Assembly (NCBI GenBank): GCA_024138025.1
Contig: JAMXBD010001097.1
Coordinates: forward strand, 186,001-250,000
Origin: Combretum micranthum
Lineage: Eukaryota > Streptophyta > Magnoliopsida > Myrtales > Combretaceae
Direction of reading: 5' to 3'
DNA: 64,000 bases
Each line of letters begins with the position of its first letter. The stretch's first letter is position 1. Made by a program: the position numbers and the translations under genes. The notes beneath the pieces are model-generated. The model did no database searches. It was given only the letters and a program-made list of their open reading frames with translations, and was not told the DNA's origin. Below, in pieces: positions 63,565 to 64,000 of the stretch.

Positions 63565-64000
63565 ACAAGAATTTCGTCCTCGAAATTCACTTAACTTTTG
63601 TTGATAGGAGACATATCATATTTTTTTCAAACTTTGTTATCTCAAAAACCTTTTATCATTTTAAGACTTTTACTTAATCTTTATGGTTCCATTACGCTTC
63701 TATTGCGCACTTTGATCATTTTCCTTGAATTTTGTTCTTATACTTCTTCATTTTGAATTATTTGGAAAACATATATAAATTTCAAATTCTAATTGTATAT
63801 GATTATTGTCAAAAGGATTTTGAAGTTCTATTAGATTTTTTCATTATCTTTGATTTCAGAAAACATATTGGGATTTTGAATAATTTTTCCTTGATCACTT
63901 ATATTTGAAAATTTTCTTTTCATTTTCTTTACAAGAAACATTTTGATATTCGAGTTACATTGATTTCATTCTTTTCTTGAAAATCATTTGTTCATGTTTT
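63565..64000 (-). mobile_element. Element F internal region, 3' end
   Basis: GAATTTCGTCCTCGAAATTC at 63570-63589 corresponds to text next to the element C polypurine tract. Beyond it the sequence is AT-rich and I see no pol tail up to the window edge. Confidence 0.5.

Overview
This is plant nuclear DNA, almost certainly from a flowering plant and probably a eudicot. The reasons are an LRR fragment of a plant CC-NB-LRR resistance gene with spliceosomal introns, one exon of a plant-type mitochondrial carrier, Ty1/copia and Tekay-type chromovirus LTR retrotransposons primed by initiator-Met tRNA, and an AT-rich non-coding background. No bacterial or organellar genes, rRNA or tRNA genes were recognised. 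Most of the window is transposable-element DNA, much of it nested.

Layout. 1-731 is AT-rich DNA with a small Mutator-like MITE (159-335) and an AAT/ATC microsatellite. 732-5343 is a decayed but structurally complete Ty1/copia element with short LTRs and 5-base target duplications. 5632-7347 holds two LRR exons of an NB-LRR gene; the NB-ARC part is not in the window. 7348-11232 is AT-rich DNA without a recognisable gene. 11238-33719 is a 22.5 kb Tekay-type chromovirus, here called element A, with 3.6 kb LTRs. A solo LTR (19728-23159) interrupts its pol gene and a second, 5.5 kb solo LTR (26289-31800) interrupts its 3' LTR. 33720-37454 is a small island of older DNA with another Mutator-like MITE and an orphan exon of a mitochondrial thiamine-diphosphate-carrier-like gene (35722-35835, minus strand).

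From 37455 to the end is a stack of nested elements. A degenerate Ty3/gypsy remnant K (37455-40969) is entered by LTR H (from 40970). H is entered by a complete, fairly young Tekay element C on the minus strand (42562-53167) and lies next to a minus-strand LTR D (53342-55897). D is entered by an LTR element E (from 55898), and E is entered by a further minus-strand Tekay-type LTR F (60037-63551). E and F run off the right edge or are not closed.

The most unusual element is A. It carries an extra open frame of about 280 codons between the primer-binding site and gag. It also has a 127-base segment with consensus GT...AG ends between the gag zinc knuckles and the protease. That segment contains a stop just after its start, and removing it keeps gag and protease in one frame. 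An extra 5' ORF plus a gag-pol intron resembles the layout described for Ogre/Tat retrotransposons, yet A has a Tekay-type pol and chromodomain-like tail. Element C, in the same window, has neither feature and serves as an internal comparison. Other structural signals are hairpin-forming minisatellites with paired base changes in E and GC-rich repeated motif clusters inside several LTRs.
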